Shown one piece after another: positions 8,439 to 17,338 of a stretch of DNA of 64,000 bases (within the stretch, counting starts at the first letter, position 1; each line of letters opens with the position of its first letter). A model generated the notes under the pieces. It was not told the DNA's origin. It saw only the letters and a list, made by a program, of their open reading frames with translations, and did no database searches. The stretch comes from Deltaproteobacteria bacterium HGW-Deltaproteobacteria-13 (GTDB lineage: Bacteria; Desulfobacterota; Syntrophia; Syntrophales; Smithellaceae), in the NCBI GenBank assembly GCA_002840555.1, contig PHBJ01000003.1, positions 1 through 64,000 of the forward strand, in the 5' to 3' direction. The position numbers and the translations under genes are program-made.

Positions 8439-10001
8439 TTAATTCTTTCCCGTATTGTTTTCCATAACCCCGGATGAAGTCCTGTTGTCGCTGACCTGTA
8501 ATATATGCGGTGTAATAAATATGAGCACTTCTTCCATCTGATCGCTTTTGCTATCGGATTTGAAAGCCCAGCCCAAAAGGGGAATGTCCTTTAACCAGGG
8601 CACTCCATTTCCCGCTGCTGATTTGGTCTGTTTTGTCAGGCCGGAAATAACAATAGTCTCTCCATCTTGAACAATCAATGATGTTTCCGTTCTCTTTTTG
8701 ATGATATACGGATCGCCGATAGAGTCTTTCCGTGTCGGATCCAATTCATCTTTTTTCACTAATATTGTCATTTTCAGATTTTTACCGTCAATGACGTGCG
8801 GCGTAATTTCCAAACGCAAAACAACATCTTCAAACACGGTTGTTTGAGTCGTTGTACCGCCGCTTGTCTGGTTAGTGACATAAGGTATCTTTTCACCATT
8901 TTCTGTAAATGCCTTCTGATTGTCCAACGTCGTGATTGAGGGGCTGGATAGAATATTCAACTTATTATCCTGTTGCAGCGCCTGCAATTGTACTTCCAGC
9001 AGGTTTCCTCCAATCTTTCCGAATAACAACCCTAAAGAACCAAGAGGAGTCGTTGTCCCCGTCGATAAAAATTGGGACACCGGGAAATTCGCGCCCAATC
9101 CCTTTCCACCGATGCTGCCGGCAGGAGAACCGCTGCCGCCGGTTACAATCAGATCGTTGTTTCCGGAAATATTGGTACCCTTATTATATCCTCCCCACAT
9201 AATTCCCAAATCCCTGGCCACGCCTTTTGTTGTTTCCACGATATTTGCCTTAATTAAGATCTGAGCCGTAGGTTTATCCAATTTTTCAATAATGGGCAGT
9301 ATCTTGGCCAAATCATCGCGCATGGCGGAAATAATAAGAGAATTGGTGTGTTCATCCGTTGTAACCGATCCACGCGCTTTCCCGTCCTTGTCTTTTGTGA
9401 GGAAATCCTGAAGCGTCTTCTCCAATTTCCTGGGATCAGCATAATCAATGCTGATCACGACAGGCTCTAAAAGCGGTTCAACCCATTGGATGTCGCGTAA
9501 TTGCACTTTTCTTTTTAATTCCTGTTCAGCATCGTCAATCGTCATCACTCTGATGATATTGCCTTCCCAAACATAAGACAAACCATATGTCCGCAATAAT
9601 CCTGTAAATGCTTTGTCCCAGGTAACTCCACGAAAATCTACACTGATATCACCCTTAAGTTCGTTTTTTACCAGTATATTTAAACCGACGGACTTGGCCA
9701 TTGCCCTCAAGACTGCTTTTATATCCGCCTGACGCATTGTTAAATTGATTGGCCCGTCAGGCAATTTTCTTGCCTCGGTTTCCACGACAGGAGTATATAA
9801 TGATTGTTTCTTGTTCAAAATTGCTGATGCATTAACTTCTTTTGCTCTGGGAGAATGCCCTTGAGAATTTTCGGCAAGCGTTGTCCATTTATCAAAAAAA
9901 GGATCTTTTTTCTCAGCCTTAAATCCATCGGCGCACCCTAAGAAAAACATCAGCACGATAAAACCAAAAAATAACTTTTTGATATTTTTAGAGTATTTCA
10001 A
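8439..10001 (-). CDS. Outer-membrane secretin lipoprotein, PilQ/MshL family
   Basis: About 520 residues. I place the start at TTG 10001-9999, not at the in-frame ATG at 10022, because GGAGG (10010-10014) lies 8 bases before this TTG and inside the longer frame. The shorter form begins MKYSKNIKKLFFGFIV and ends its signal at the lipobox LGC. An STN/AMIN-like segment (~70-160, INLTMRQADIKAVLRAMAKS), an N1 domain and the secretin beta-domain follow (~270-495, with VPWLKDIPLLGWAFKSDSK and the C-terminal VLIFITPHIL). Role: the gated outer-membrane pore for the pilus. It follows the PilP-like gene closely and precedes ExeA/MshM, as in MSHA loci. The lipoprotein signal suggests self-piloting without a separate pilotin. 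Confidence 0.92.
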   Translation of the reverse strand: MKYSKNIKKLFFGFIVLMFFLGCADGFKAEKKDPFFDKWTTLAENSQGHSPRAKEVNASAILNKKQSLYTPVVETEARKLPDGPINLTMRQADIKAVLRAMAKSVGLNILVKNELKGDISVDFRGVTWDKAFTGLLRTYGLSYVWEGNIIRVMTIDDAEQELKRKVQLRDIQWVEPLLEPVVISIDYADPRKLEKTLQDFLTKDKDGKARGSVTTDEHTNSLIISAMRDDLAKILPIIEKLDKPTAQILIKANIVETTKGVARDLGIMWGGYNKGTNISGNNDLIVTGGSGSPAGSIGGKGLGANFPVSQFLSTGTTTPLGSLGLLFGKIGGNLLEVQLQALQQDNKLNILSSPSITTLDNQKAFTENGEKIPYVTNQTSGGTTTQTTVFEDVVLRLEITPHVIDGKNLKMTILVKKDELDPTRKDSIGDPYIIKKRTETSLIVQDGETIVISGLTKQTKSAAGNGVPWLKDIPLLGWAFKSDSKSDQMEEVLIFITPHILQVSDNRTSSGVMENNTGKN

Positions 10002-10009
10002 ATCGACAA

Positions 10010-10014
10010 CCTCC
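10010..10014 (-). promoter_or_regulatory. Shine-Dalgarno GGAGG that fixes a TTG start for the secretin
   Basis: GGAGG on the minus strand sits 8 bases before TTG at 10001. The upstream ATG at 10022 has no comparable site, and its seven extra codons would contain this sequence. The TTG start also gives a compact lipoprotein signal peptide. Confidence 0.75.
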
Positions 10015-10025
10015 AATTGCATTTT

Positions 10026-10517
10026 TTATTCTTGTATGGGAATTTCCACATTGCTTCCCGCACGTTTATCGTAAATCAAAACTTTCGAAGGCGTAATCTG
10101 TTTTAATACATAGCCTTCCTCTGCCAATTGCTCCCCTGTTCTATATTCCAGACCGTTAATGACAGCCATTCTATTTTTACCTGAATCTACATAGCCGGAA
10201 TAAATTATTTTAGATAATATGCTATTGCCTTTACTGTCCTTCTCCAACCATGCTCTATATATATCTTTTTTTAAAAAAGGATTATTCCCACTATTCACTC
10301 CCGTTCGTATGGCAACATATTTATCAAAATCTGATAAATTGTTTTTACTCAAATCATTTGTTAGATCGCTTTTAAATGTTTCGATTTTTACGGAATCTGC
10401 GCTGGTTTTAACTTTTTTACTTGCAGGACCGGCAATCAAGTATGCATAAACCGCATACAAAACAAATAAAGCGGCTATCACTAAAATGATAATTTCTCTT
10501 TTTTTTAAATTAGCCAT
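10026..10517 (-). CDS. PilP-like pilus alignment protein (MshK position)
   Basis: A 163-residue single-pass protein with a basic N-terminus and one membrane helix (~8-29). A ~60-residue charged linker is followed by a small C-terminal domain (~95-163) with the PilP/GspC-like pattern INGLEYRTGEQLAEEGYVLK then VLIYDKR. Sequence similarity to PilP is only at the pattern level. The assignment rests mostly on position, between the PilO-like and secretin genes, where PilP (type IVa) or MshK (MSHA) lies. Role by analogy: connects the inner-membrane PilN/O complex to the secretin. The gene ends only 24 bases before the secretin start codon, so the two are surely co-transcribed. Confidence 0.65.
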   Translation of the reverse strand: MANLKKREIIILVIAALFVLYAVYAYLIAGPASKKVKTSADSVKIETFKSDLTNDLSKNNLSDFDKYVAIRTGVNSGNNPFLKKDIYRAWLEKDSKGNSILSKIIYSGYVDSGKNRMAVINGLEYRTGEQLAEEGYVLKQITPSKVLIYDKRAGSNVEIPIQE

Positions 10518-10535
10518 AAATACCTTTTTTATTGA

Positions 10536-11072
10536 CTATTTAAGAGCTATCCAGACTTTCATTCTAAATTCCATGGAATCGGTACCCTGCTGAATATTGA
10601 TTTCCTCTATTTTATCCAGGTATGGAACAGCTCCCAATCCTATCAGCATTTTTCGAAAATCAGAAAATTCTCCCCTCAAGACAATCTGATGCAAAAACGA
10701 TGTGGAAGAGGCCGCCGATGTGTTCAAATCCGGCGTAAATGATAAAATCTTTAACCCTGTTTTCTTCACGATCACCTGAAAATCATCCTGGAACTTCCCT
10801 GCTTCGGAACGGGCCAATGATGTTTTCTCCGGGTGGGGCAAAGTAAGCAAATTCTTATTTTTCATAGCGTTTAATAAAGATGCATAAACAGGTCCCAACT
10901 CCTTTTGTTCTTTAATTTTATAACTTAATTCTTCATTTTGCTTTATATTCTTGGAAATACTCCAGGATAAAGGAAGTATTCCCACTAAAATAACAACAAA
11001 TATAATTCCAAGGTATACTCCTAAATACAAAATACTTTTTTTATTTATATTAAAATTAATTTTTTTCATCAC
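10536..11072 (-). CDS. PilO-like pilus assembly protein (MshJ position)
   Basis: A 178-residue bitopic protein: a short cytoplasmic N-terminus, one membrane helix (~15-36), a coiled-coil stretch (~38-65, KNIKQNEELSYKIKEQKEL) and a ferredoxin-like periplasmic domain (~90-178). The domain contains the PilO-type segment LRGEFSDFRKMLIGLGAVPYL. PilO pairs with PilN in the periplasm to align the motor with the secretin. The gene lies 2 bases after the PilM-PilN fusion and 18 before the PilP-like gene, the standard M-N-O-P order. Length and topology match the family; pairwise identity is probably low. Confidence 0.78.
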   Translation of the reverse strand: MMKKINFNINKKSILYLGVYLGIIFVVILVGILPLSWSISKNIKQNEELSYKIKEQKELGPVYASLLNAMKNKNLLTLPHPEKTSLARSEAGKFQDDFQVIVKKTGLKILSFTPDLNTSAASSTSFLHQIVLRGEFSDFRKMLIGLGAVPYLDKIEEINIQQGTDSMEFRMKVWIALK

Positions 11073-11074
11073 GA

Positions 11075-12916
11075 CTAACCCGTTTTAGCGCTCAAAGTAA
11101 AATAAAGAACTTCACTTTTCTTTAAAGTTGTAATGCTGTTTTTCTGCACCGATACATTTTTAAACATTGGTGAATTTTCCAGCTTCATCACGTATTGCGT
11201 CAAGGCTGAATCAAGCTTGTCCCTTTTGTCAATAATGATTCCCTCTATGGAAACACCATCACTTGCTTCTTTTTGGGTTTTGTCGGCATCCGTTTTTGCC
11301 GTACTACTTCCCTCTGTCATTTTAACACTAAGCAGCCGTATATTTTGCGGTGTCAAATCAGAAATCTCTCCCGTCGCCGCAGTCGTCCAATACCGTTGCG
11401 CGTATTGATGAGCAATTGTTTTTTGCATTTTTACTTCGTTAGCGGCTTGAAGTACTTTATCCATAGATAGTAACGGACTATAAAGCGCTAATTCTTTTTC
11501 TAATTTTACCCCTTCTTCCTTAAGGTTTCTCCATTTCGAGCCTTGATAAAATAACGCAACCAGACAAATAATTAAAACCGCCAGAAAAGAGAAGAAAAAC
11601 AATCTATCGATTCGTTTTATGTTTATTTGTCTGTTTTTTTCGGAATAAGTAAAAATTACATTGGGAGTGCGCCTGTTATCCGACAAGGAAATACCCAGGG
11701 CAGGAGACAGCAAAATTCCCTCCTGAATGCTTAAAGATCCCGCAGAAGGATAAGATTTCTGCAGGTTGAAAGGATTAAAGAATTCTGTTTTTGTCCCTAA
11801 CTGATCACTCATGTAATCCAGCATGGAGTCATCAACATTTACTGAAGATATAATGTATATCTTTTCAACTTTCTGGTACCCGATGGAAGATGTTTTTAAA
11901 GTAAGATCCACCTGACGGGCTAATCTTTCCCAAACAGGAGAAATCATCTCCAGAATTTCTTCTTTTTTAAAATCGTGACCCGCGTCTTTATCACTTAATT
12001 TTTGCGAATCAGAACCAAGACTGAAAAGAATTTTTTTCGCCTCATCCTGCTTCAGTCTTACCTTGCCTGTTTTCTCAAGGACAGATGTAACGATTGCTTC
12101 CGCCATGCTGTTGCCGCTGCCGGTTTTGATGCCCCGGGTCATCACCAGATTATCTTTATGATAAACATCGATCCGGGAAAAATTACTGCCTATAAACAAA
12201 CTGGCGAATATTTCTTCAGTTACCGGCATCCATTTTGACCGGAAAACATTCTGAATAGCAAACGGAAAGGTTGTAATTCCGGCAAGCGTTATCCCCATAT
12301 CAGAAAACAATGCTTTAATTTTTTCAATTTCCGCTTTGGAGGCCGTGTAAGCCATGACTGAATATTTGGCATTGCCCTGATCAATAACCTCGCCGTGCAG
12401 TTCAAAATCAAAAATGTTTTTTTCTTCATCAAGGAAACCTTCTTTTTTTGCCGTCCAATAAATGACATTTTCCAGTTTATTTTTAGGCACGCGGGGAACT
12501 TTCAGAAAATGAACGTTCACTTCGCTCGATGATATTTTCGTCCAAATGTTACAATTGGCAACAGAACCGCAAAAGTCAACAATAGAAGATTTTAAAAAGG
12601 TAATGAATTCCGGCGAATCGTTAGAGATCCGCGGATCATATTTGATAATTTTCTTATCAACAAGTATCGGCCTTCCGTCAGAATGATTATCCGTCTTAAC
12701 CAGACAAATAAATTCCCGGCCGACATCAACCCCCACGGTATATTTTTTTTTATTGAAGAAACGTTTAGGCGGGATGATATTGATATTTTTTGTCTGCTTG
12801 TTTGCAGACAAAGAACTTTGTTGTTTTCCCAATGCGTTGAAAGATCCTTCATCTTCCCCGCGTATAACATTAAGAAGTTTTTCTGTTGAGTTTATGTCAT
12901 TCTTTAGATCGGGCAA
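11075..12916 (-). CDS. PilM-PilN fusion protein of the pilus inner-membrane complex
   Basis: A single 613-residue chain combining two proteins that are normally separate. Residues ~58-412 have the actin-like PilM fold: VGVDVGREFICLVK (phosphate-1 type loop), RGIKTGSGNSMAEAI and the SIQEGILLSPALGISL end. A membrane helix (~439-457) follows, then a PilN-like part with a coiled coil (LKEEGVKLEKELALY) and an ~120-residue periplasmic domain. The PilN segment that normally binds PilM in trans appears replaced by the covalent link around 413-435. MshI in some MSHA systems also joins these functions. The start is TTG at 12916-12914, supported by GAGGAG six bases upstream. First gene of the pilus operon. 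Confidence 0.85.
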   Translation of the reverse strand: MPDLKNDINSTEKLLNVIRGEDEGSFNALGKQQSSLSANKQTKNINIIPPKRFFNKKKYTVGVDVGREFICLVKTDNHSDGRPILVDKKIIKYDPRISNDSPEFITFLKSSIVDFCGSVANCNIWTKISSSEVNVHFLKVPRVPKNKLENVIYWTAKKEGFLDEEKNIFDFELHGEVIDQGNAKYSVMAYTASKAEIEKIKALFSDMGITLAGITTFPFAIQNVFRSKWMPVTEEIFASLFIGSNFSRIDVYHKDNLVMTRGIKTGSGNSMAEAIVTSVLEKTGKVRLKQDEAKKILFSLGSDSQKLSDKDAGHDFKKEEILEMISPVWERLARQVDLTLKTSSIGYQKVEKIYIISSVNVDDSMLDYMSDQLGTKTEFFNPFNLQKSYPSAGSLSIQEGILLSPALGISLSDNRRTPNVIFTYSEKNRQINIKRIDRLFFFSFLAVLIICLVALFYQGSKWRNLKEEGVKLEKELALYSPLLSMDKVLQAANEVKMQKTIAHQYAQRYWTTAATGEISDLTPQNIRLLSVKMTEGSSTAKTDADKTQKEASDGVSIEGIIIDKRDKLDSALTQYVMKLENSPMFKNVSVQKNSITTLKKSEVLYFTLSAKTG

Positions 12917-12953
12917 GAAAATCTCCTCAGCTTTTGTTATATCTTTTATAAAT

Positions 12954-12981
12954 ATTATATCATTTTTTAGATGGGCTACAA
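12954..12981 (-). promoter_or_regulatory. Candidate promoter of the pilus assembly operon
   Basis: On the minus strand a perfect TATAAT (12959-12954) is preceded at 16 bases by a weak -35 (TTGTAG, 12981-12976), giving a start near 12947, about 30 bases before the PilMN TTG. The whole interval 12917-13235 separates divergent genes. Apart from this box it is very AT-rich, with no sigma-54 consensus and no obvious operator. Confidence 0.4.
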
Positions 12982-13235
12982 TGCAACTTTTATCAATGTT
13001 TTTAAATTATTGCAATAATTATTTTTTTATCATTGCTGTTAATTAACTCTTTTTTACAATGGTTATTTTCTTGTGAATATATAATTTTTAAGAAATTCTG
13101 TTTTCAAAAACGATCCTTAAACGAGTGCATAAGATTATGGGTCTCACGGTTTTGATTAAAGTACTTGAATGATTATTAAGTTTTTGCTATGGGAATTTTA
13201 CTTTTTTACTAAAACAATCGAGGTTATTGATCAGT

Positions 13236-14681
13236 ATGCTGATTAAAAAAAATGTTATTGTTTATTGTATCATTTTGTTATCATTTATTTTTTTCTACAA
13301 TCCCGATAAGGCGCATTCAATAGTTTCGACCGATTCCGAGAAAACAACTGATTCGATAGTTTCCCCTGATGACGAAAAAGTGCCGGATTCGGCAGTTTCT
13401 CCGGATTCTCAGGAAACATCCGATTTTATATCATCTCCCGATTCCGGAAGAATATCGAATTTGGCAATTTCTCCCAATGCCAGGAAAATACCGGATTCGA
13501 TCGTTTCTCTATCTTCCGGTTACATTATCGTCGTTGATAAGAAATATCAGAAAATATATGTTTTTCATAAAGAGGGGACTTTTTCCAAAGTATTTGAAGC
13601 GACCTGTTCGACAGGGAAAAATTCAGGATCAAAACGAGTTGCCGGCGACGCAAAAACTCCCAATGGAATTTTTTTTACGACAAAAATTCTGCGCAATCCC
13701 GGTCCTCCGGAAATTTACGGATCAATGGCCTTTCCTCTGGATTACCCGACAATCTCCGACAAAAGAGCAGGACGCAACGGCAATAACATCTGGATTCACG
13801 GCACCACAAAATCACTGCTGCCCAAACAATCCAATGGTTGTGTCGTTTTACATGACAGCGATCTGAAGCATCTTGCCAATTTTATCTATTTAAACAGAAC
13901 ACCTGTCGTTATTTCCGAATCCATAAAATGGGTCCCTCAAAGTTATGTTCTTCCTTCAAGAAATGAATTGGAAAAAATTTTAATATCCTGGAATAAGGCT
14001 TTTATTGAAAAGGATCTTAAAAAGATTGACTCTTTATACATGCAGGGTTCTGAAATCAAGGGCAAGAGACGTGAAGACCTCCATAACAAAATAAAACAAT
14101 TAAAATTTTCAAACAAACATTTTGCCTTACAGCCAAGGGATATATCCATTTTACAGGAAGATAATAATGCCGTTATTATTTTTGATCAAATCTTTGCCGC
14201 CAACGACAGTCAGTTTCAGGGATTTTATAATAAACTGATTTTAGAAAAGGCTAATAACAAATGGTATGTTGTTGATGACGCGACGACGCCCCGTGTCAGC
14301 AGTAAGAGCATCGCTTGGGTTAAGAACGAACAAAAAGAAACAAACCACAACGGCCAAAAAGAGATGCGAAATCTGGTAACGAAATGGTTAACCAGCTGGC
14401 GGTCAGGTGACATGGAAACTTACCGTAACTGTTATGCGTCAGATTTCAAGTCAAGAGAAATGGATTTGGATGCCTGGATATCTCATAAATCCGATGTCCG
14501 CCAAAACAGTAAAAATATAAAAATCAGTATTGATAATTTACAAATATCCGCAAATGAAGATATGGCCACGGCGATGTTTACTCAGCATTACAGTTCTTCG
14601 AAACTCAATAGTAAGGGCAAGAAAACACTGGAACTGAAAAAAACAGACGACGGCTGGAAAATATATCGGGAAATTATGTAA
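13236..14681 (+). CDS. Secreted L,D-transpeptidase (YkuD) with two C-terminal NTF2-like domains
   Basis: About 481 residues from ATG 13236; a TTG three codons earlier is less likely because only AGG at 13221-13223 can serve as ribosome site and it would be 3 bases away. A signal peptide (~1-28) is followed by five 12-residue repeats (31-90). The YkuD domain (~95-225) has GIFFTTKILRNPGPP, the His of IWIHGTTKS (~188) and the catalytic Cys of QSNGCVVLHDSDL (~202). Two NTF2/SnoaL-like domains follow (~240-350 and ~370-481). Family role: forms L,D-crosslinks in peptidoglycan or attaches proteins to it. The last domain is nearly duplicated in the TPR protein at 27756. The gene stands alone, divergent from the pilus operon. 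Confidence 0.87.
   Translation: MLIKKNVIVYCIILLSFIFFYNPDKAHSIVSTDSEKTTDSIVSPDDEKVPDSAVSPDSQETSDFISSPDSGRISNLAISPNARKIPDSIVSLSSGYIIVVDKKYQKIYVFHKEGTFSKVFEATCSTGKNSGSKRVAGDAKTPNGIFFTTKILRNPGPPEIYGSMAFPLDYPTISDKRAGRNGNNIWIHGTTKSLLPKQSNGCVVLHDSDLKHLANFIYLNRTPVVISESIKWVPQSYVLPSRNELEKILISWNKAFIEKDLKKIDSLYMQGSEIKGKRREDLHNKIKQLKFSNKHFALQPRDISILQEDNNAVIIFDQIFAANDSQFQGFYNKLILEKANNKWYVVDDATTPRVSSKSIAWVKNEQKETNHNGQKEMRNLVTKWLTSWRSGDMETYRNCYASDFKSREMDLDAWISHKSDVRQNSKNIKISIDNLQISANEDMATAMFTQHYSSSKLNSKGKKTLELKKTDDGWKIYREIM
13326..13505 (+). repeat. Five degenerate 36-bp tandem repeats inside the L,D-transpeptidase gene
   Basis: The encoded units follow the pattern S-P-D-S-x-K-x-P-D-S-I-V (STDSEKTTDSIV, SPDDEKVPDSAV, SPDSQETSDFIS, SPDSGRISNLAI, SPNARKIPDSIV). 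They lie between signal peptide and catalytic domain and probably form a flexible periplasmic linker whose copy number can change. Confidence 0.8.
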
Positions 14682-14761
14682 TGACGATAATCACAGCAAC
14701 AAAATATATTTTAACTCATGATTAAATGGCCGGCCGGGCAGACAGGATATCTCCTTAAAAA

Positions 14762-14804
14762 AATCCCGGCAATTTTTAACGGTTCTGACCCAATTGCCGG
14801 GATT
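14762..14804 (-). terminator. Bidirectional terminator between convergent genes
   Basis: A perfect 13-bp stem (14762-14774 with 14792-14804) encloses a 17-base loop. An A-run at 14757-14763 provides a U-tract for the minus-strand ferredoxin operon, and an AT-rich tail follows on the plus strand. It can end both the transpeptidase and the ferredoxin transcripts. Confidence 0.8.
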
Positions 14805-14902
14805 ATATTTTAAATTACATGTTTGCGTTTTTTTCGTCTGTTGCGAAACAAACCGGTTCAATTCCATGCTGCCCGGGATCATGTGGTTTCGCCCGAACCG
14901 GT

Positions 14903-15352
14903 TTACGCAACTTCAGAAGATGCTTTTTTCTCTTTTACCGGTTTTAGCATGGCAATGACATCCATCGGACAATCAGCACGGCAGAACCCGCAACCAATAC
15001 AGGCTTTGGCGTCCTTCAGATAGGGAAAAGCGTCCACTCCTTTATTCCGGGGACGTTCCGACATGGCCAGACAACCAACAGGGCAGGCATCAACGCATAT
15101 GCCGCAGGCGATGCACGTTTCCACCGTTATCTCCGGTTTAGGCCATTCGGATCGCTTGATCATCGTACAAGCAATCCCATTGCCGTCCAGGATGCCCGAC
15201 TGTGGGCACACCTTTCCGCAGGCGCCGCATTCGATGCATAAATTTGCATCGATCGCATGAGCTTTCTTTTTTTCTCCGGTAATGGCGTCCGCCGGACAGA
15301 CTCTCATGCATGCGCCGCAGCCATTACATTTTTCTGAAATTGTATATGACAT
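14903..15352 (-). CDS. Ferredoxin-type protein with four [4Fe-4S] motifs
   Basis: A 149-residue cytoplasmic iron-sulfur protein with four CxxCxxCxxxCP motifs: CNGCGACMRVCP, CIECGACGKVCP, CIACGICVDACP and CIGCGFCRADCP. It thus carries two back-to-back two-cluster units. No other domain is present and the tail is short and charged. It lies 9 bases after the AOR gene and ends the module, so it is the likely electron partner of that AOR, passing electrons between tungstopterin and the ferredoxin or hydrogenase pool. Resemblance to the HycB/CooF-type electron-transfer subunits is by motif count only. Confidence 0.88.
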   Translation of the reverse strand: MSYTISEKCNGCGACMRVCPADAITGEKKKAHAIDANLCIECGACGKVCPQSGILDGNGIACTMIKRSEWPKPEITVETCIACGICVDACPVGCLAMSERPRNKGVDAFPYLKDAKACIGCGFCRADCPMDVIAMLKPVKEKKASSEVA

Positions 15353-15361
15353 TTTTGCCCC

Positions 15362-17317
15362 TTACTTTATTCCCAGTCTTTTCAAAGTTTCTGCCTTGGG
15401 CTTTCCCGTGGCTCTGTCCCATCCGAACTGTTCCCAGTAATCCGCTGCAAGTTTTTCCACATCCACGACTCTGCCTTTATTAGCTCCTTCCTTCTGCGGA
15501 GGATTGCCCTGCGCCCTGCGGCTGATGAAATTATTTTTCGGTTCAATCCTGTGTTTTACATTGAAATCCTGTTTTATGGTCTGAATCCGTTCACCGATCG
15601 TCATATATTCTTCAGGCGAGAACTTCCAGCCGGTCGCGGCATTAAGCCAGTCAAAAGTGGGAATCCTTTTCGCTCCGATAAAAAGGCCGAACATACACAT
15701 GCCCGCACCATTCCCCATGCTCATAAACTTGCTGCATGCGGCGGAAGCCTGGGCCTTCTCCTTGTTGACTTTGTACTTGCTTCCCTTCATAAAAAGGAGA
15801 CTTGGCCTTGGCAGGCCTTTCACGCGTTTCCAGAGCTGGAACATTTCGTAATACAAATGAGCACCGATCGTATGCCGTCCCGGTGTCGGTTCCACGCTGT
15901 AATGGACATTAAAGCCGGGATCGCCACGTCCGTCATGCATGGCCGGCTCCTGCCCTCCCGCATGAACGGTGCATGCTTCAGCTCCTCTGCCGATTTTTGC
16001 CGCGGCAACTTTCGATCCATCAGCCAGGATATCGCCAATTCCGTCCCTGTTGACCATTTTCCTGATCAGGGCAACAACAGCTTCCGTATTGCCCCATTTT
16101 AACTCCAAACCATCCGTATCTTTGTTTGTCAGAATGCCTTTTTCGTAGCATTCAATGGCGAAGGCCGCCGTCGCGCCCGCGGAAATGGTATCCATGCCCG
16201 CTCGGTTAAGAAGTTCATTTAAGTAAAAGAGACTGTCCAGATCTTCGTTCATACATAGACCGCCCAGCGCCAGGATGCTTTCATATTCGGGTTTATGGGT
16301 ATGTGAATACTTTCCTTTGGTGGCGCAGATGCCGCCGCATCCCAGCGGACACGAGTAGCAGTGATATTTTACGATTTCCGCCTTTCTAATGATGTCGGGA
16401 TTGATGGTTTTGGATTTACTCAAAGGAAAATCCTTACTGGAACCAACCCAGTTTTTAAGCGGTGAATCGCCCATCTCTGCTGACATTTGATTCATGCCGC
16501 CCGTACCCCATGTTCTCAAAATGGTCTTGTACAGGAGACCGTCCTGAGCAAACATGACCGGGGTCGCCCCCATGAAGGTTCCCATAAGAGCCAGCCCGAC
16601 ACCCGGAAGCAGGCTGAGCGGCATGGGGAAGTTGGTCCACTTGACACATTTCAGGCTCAGGCGTTTCATTTCTTCCGGATCCTGAACATTGATGCGTTGC
16701 ACTCCGTCAAGGACCACCGCTTTGAGTTTCTTCACTCCCATCACGGCGCCTAAGCCCGATCGGGCGGCGATTCTGCCCTTGTCGGTGCAGACACCTGATA
16801 TAAGAGACACCTTCTCTCCGGCCGGACCGATGACAGCCACGCCCGCCTTCTCACCGTACTGTTTTTTGAGTTTCTCTTCGGTTTCGACGGCATCTTTTCC
16901 CCAAAGATCCGCTGCATCCTTCAGGACGGCCTTACCGTTTTTTACATACAAATAAACGGGTTTGGGGCTGATGCCTTTGAAGAAAACCGCGTCATAACCG
17001 CAATGCTTGATGGCAGGGGAAAACGTGCCGCCGCAATTCGCATCGCCCCATCCTCCGGTCAGCGGTGATTTGCCGACAAGCGTCCATCGTCCGGAAAATA
17101 GACTGCCCGTACCGGTCAGAAGACCGGAACAAAAGCCCAGGATGTTTTCCGGCCCAAGCGGATCGGCGCCGGCCGGTATGCGGTTGTATAGGATATATGC
17201 TCCCAGCCCCATCCCTGACAGATATTGCTCATACACACTATCCGGTATCGCTTCCTCCGTCATGGTTCCGCTGGACAGATCCACCATGAGGATTTTTCCC
17301 ATATAAGCTTTTGTCAT
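15362..17317 (-). CDS. Aldehyde:ferredoxin oxidoreductase (tungstopterin enzyme), complete
   Basis: A 651-residue AOR that interconverts aldehydes and carboxylates using ferredoxin. The N-terminal domain has the tungstopterin-binding stretch SGRWTLVGKSPLTGGWGDAN (~76-94). The [4Fe-4S] ligands lie in HCYSCPLGCGGIC (C320, C323, C327), with the fourth Cys likely in GAGMCMFG near 546. Other family blocks include GLGAVMGVKKLKAVVLDG and ERIQTIKQDFN. All expected motifs are present, unlike the paralogue at 22985. It is 21 bases downstream of an intact Fe-alcohol dehydrogenase and 9 upstream of the ferredoxin, which suggests a path alcohol-aldehyde-acid. Substrate is not deducible; the neighbouring SCP2-like genes hint at hydrophobic substrates. 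Confidence 0.93.
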   Translation of the reverse strand: MTKAYMGKILMVDLSSGTMTEEAIPDSVYEQYLSGMGLGAYILYNRIPAGADPLGPENILGFCSGLLTGTGSLFSGRWTLVGKSPLTGGWGDANCGGTFSPAIKHCGYDAVFFKGISPKPVYLYVKNGKAVLKDAADLWGKDAVETEEKLKKQYGEKAGVAVIGPAGEKVSLISGVCTDKGRIAARSGLGAVMGVKKLKAVVLDGVQRINVQDPEEMKRLSLKCVKWTNFPMPLSLLPGVGLALMGTFMGATPVMFAQDGLLYKTILRTWGTGGMNQMSAEMGDSPLKNWVGSSKDFPLSKSKTINPDIIRKAEIVKYHCYSCPLGCGGICATKGKYSHTHKPEYESILALGGLCMNEDLDSLFYLNELLNRAGMDTISAGATAAFAIECYEKGILTNKDTDGLELKWGNTEAVVALIRKMVNRDGIGDILADGSKVAAAKIGRGAEACTVHAGGQEPAMHDGRGDPGFNVHYSVEPTPGRHTIGAHLYYEMFQLWKRVKGLPRPSLLFMKGSKYKVNKEKAQASAACSKFMSMGNGAGMCMFGLFIGAKRIPTFDWLNAATGWKFSPEEYMTIGERIQTIKQDFNVKHRIEPKNNFISRRAQGNPPQKEGANKGRVVDVEKLAADYWEQFGWDRATGKPKAETLKRLGIK

Positions 17318-17338
17318 ATAAACTCTCTCTTGAAGTAT

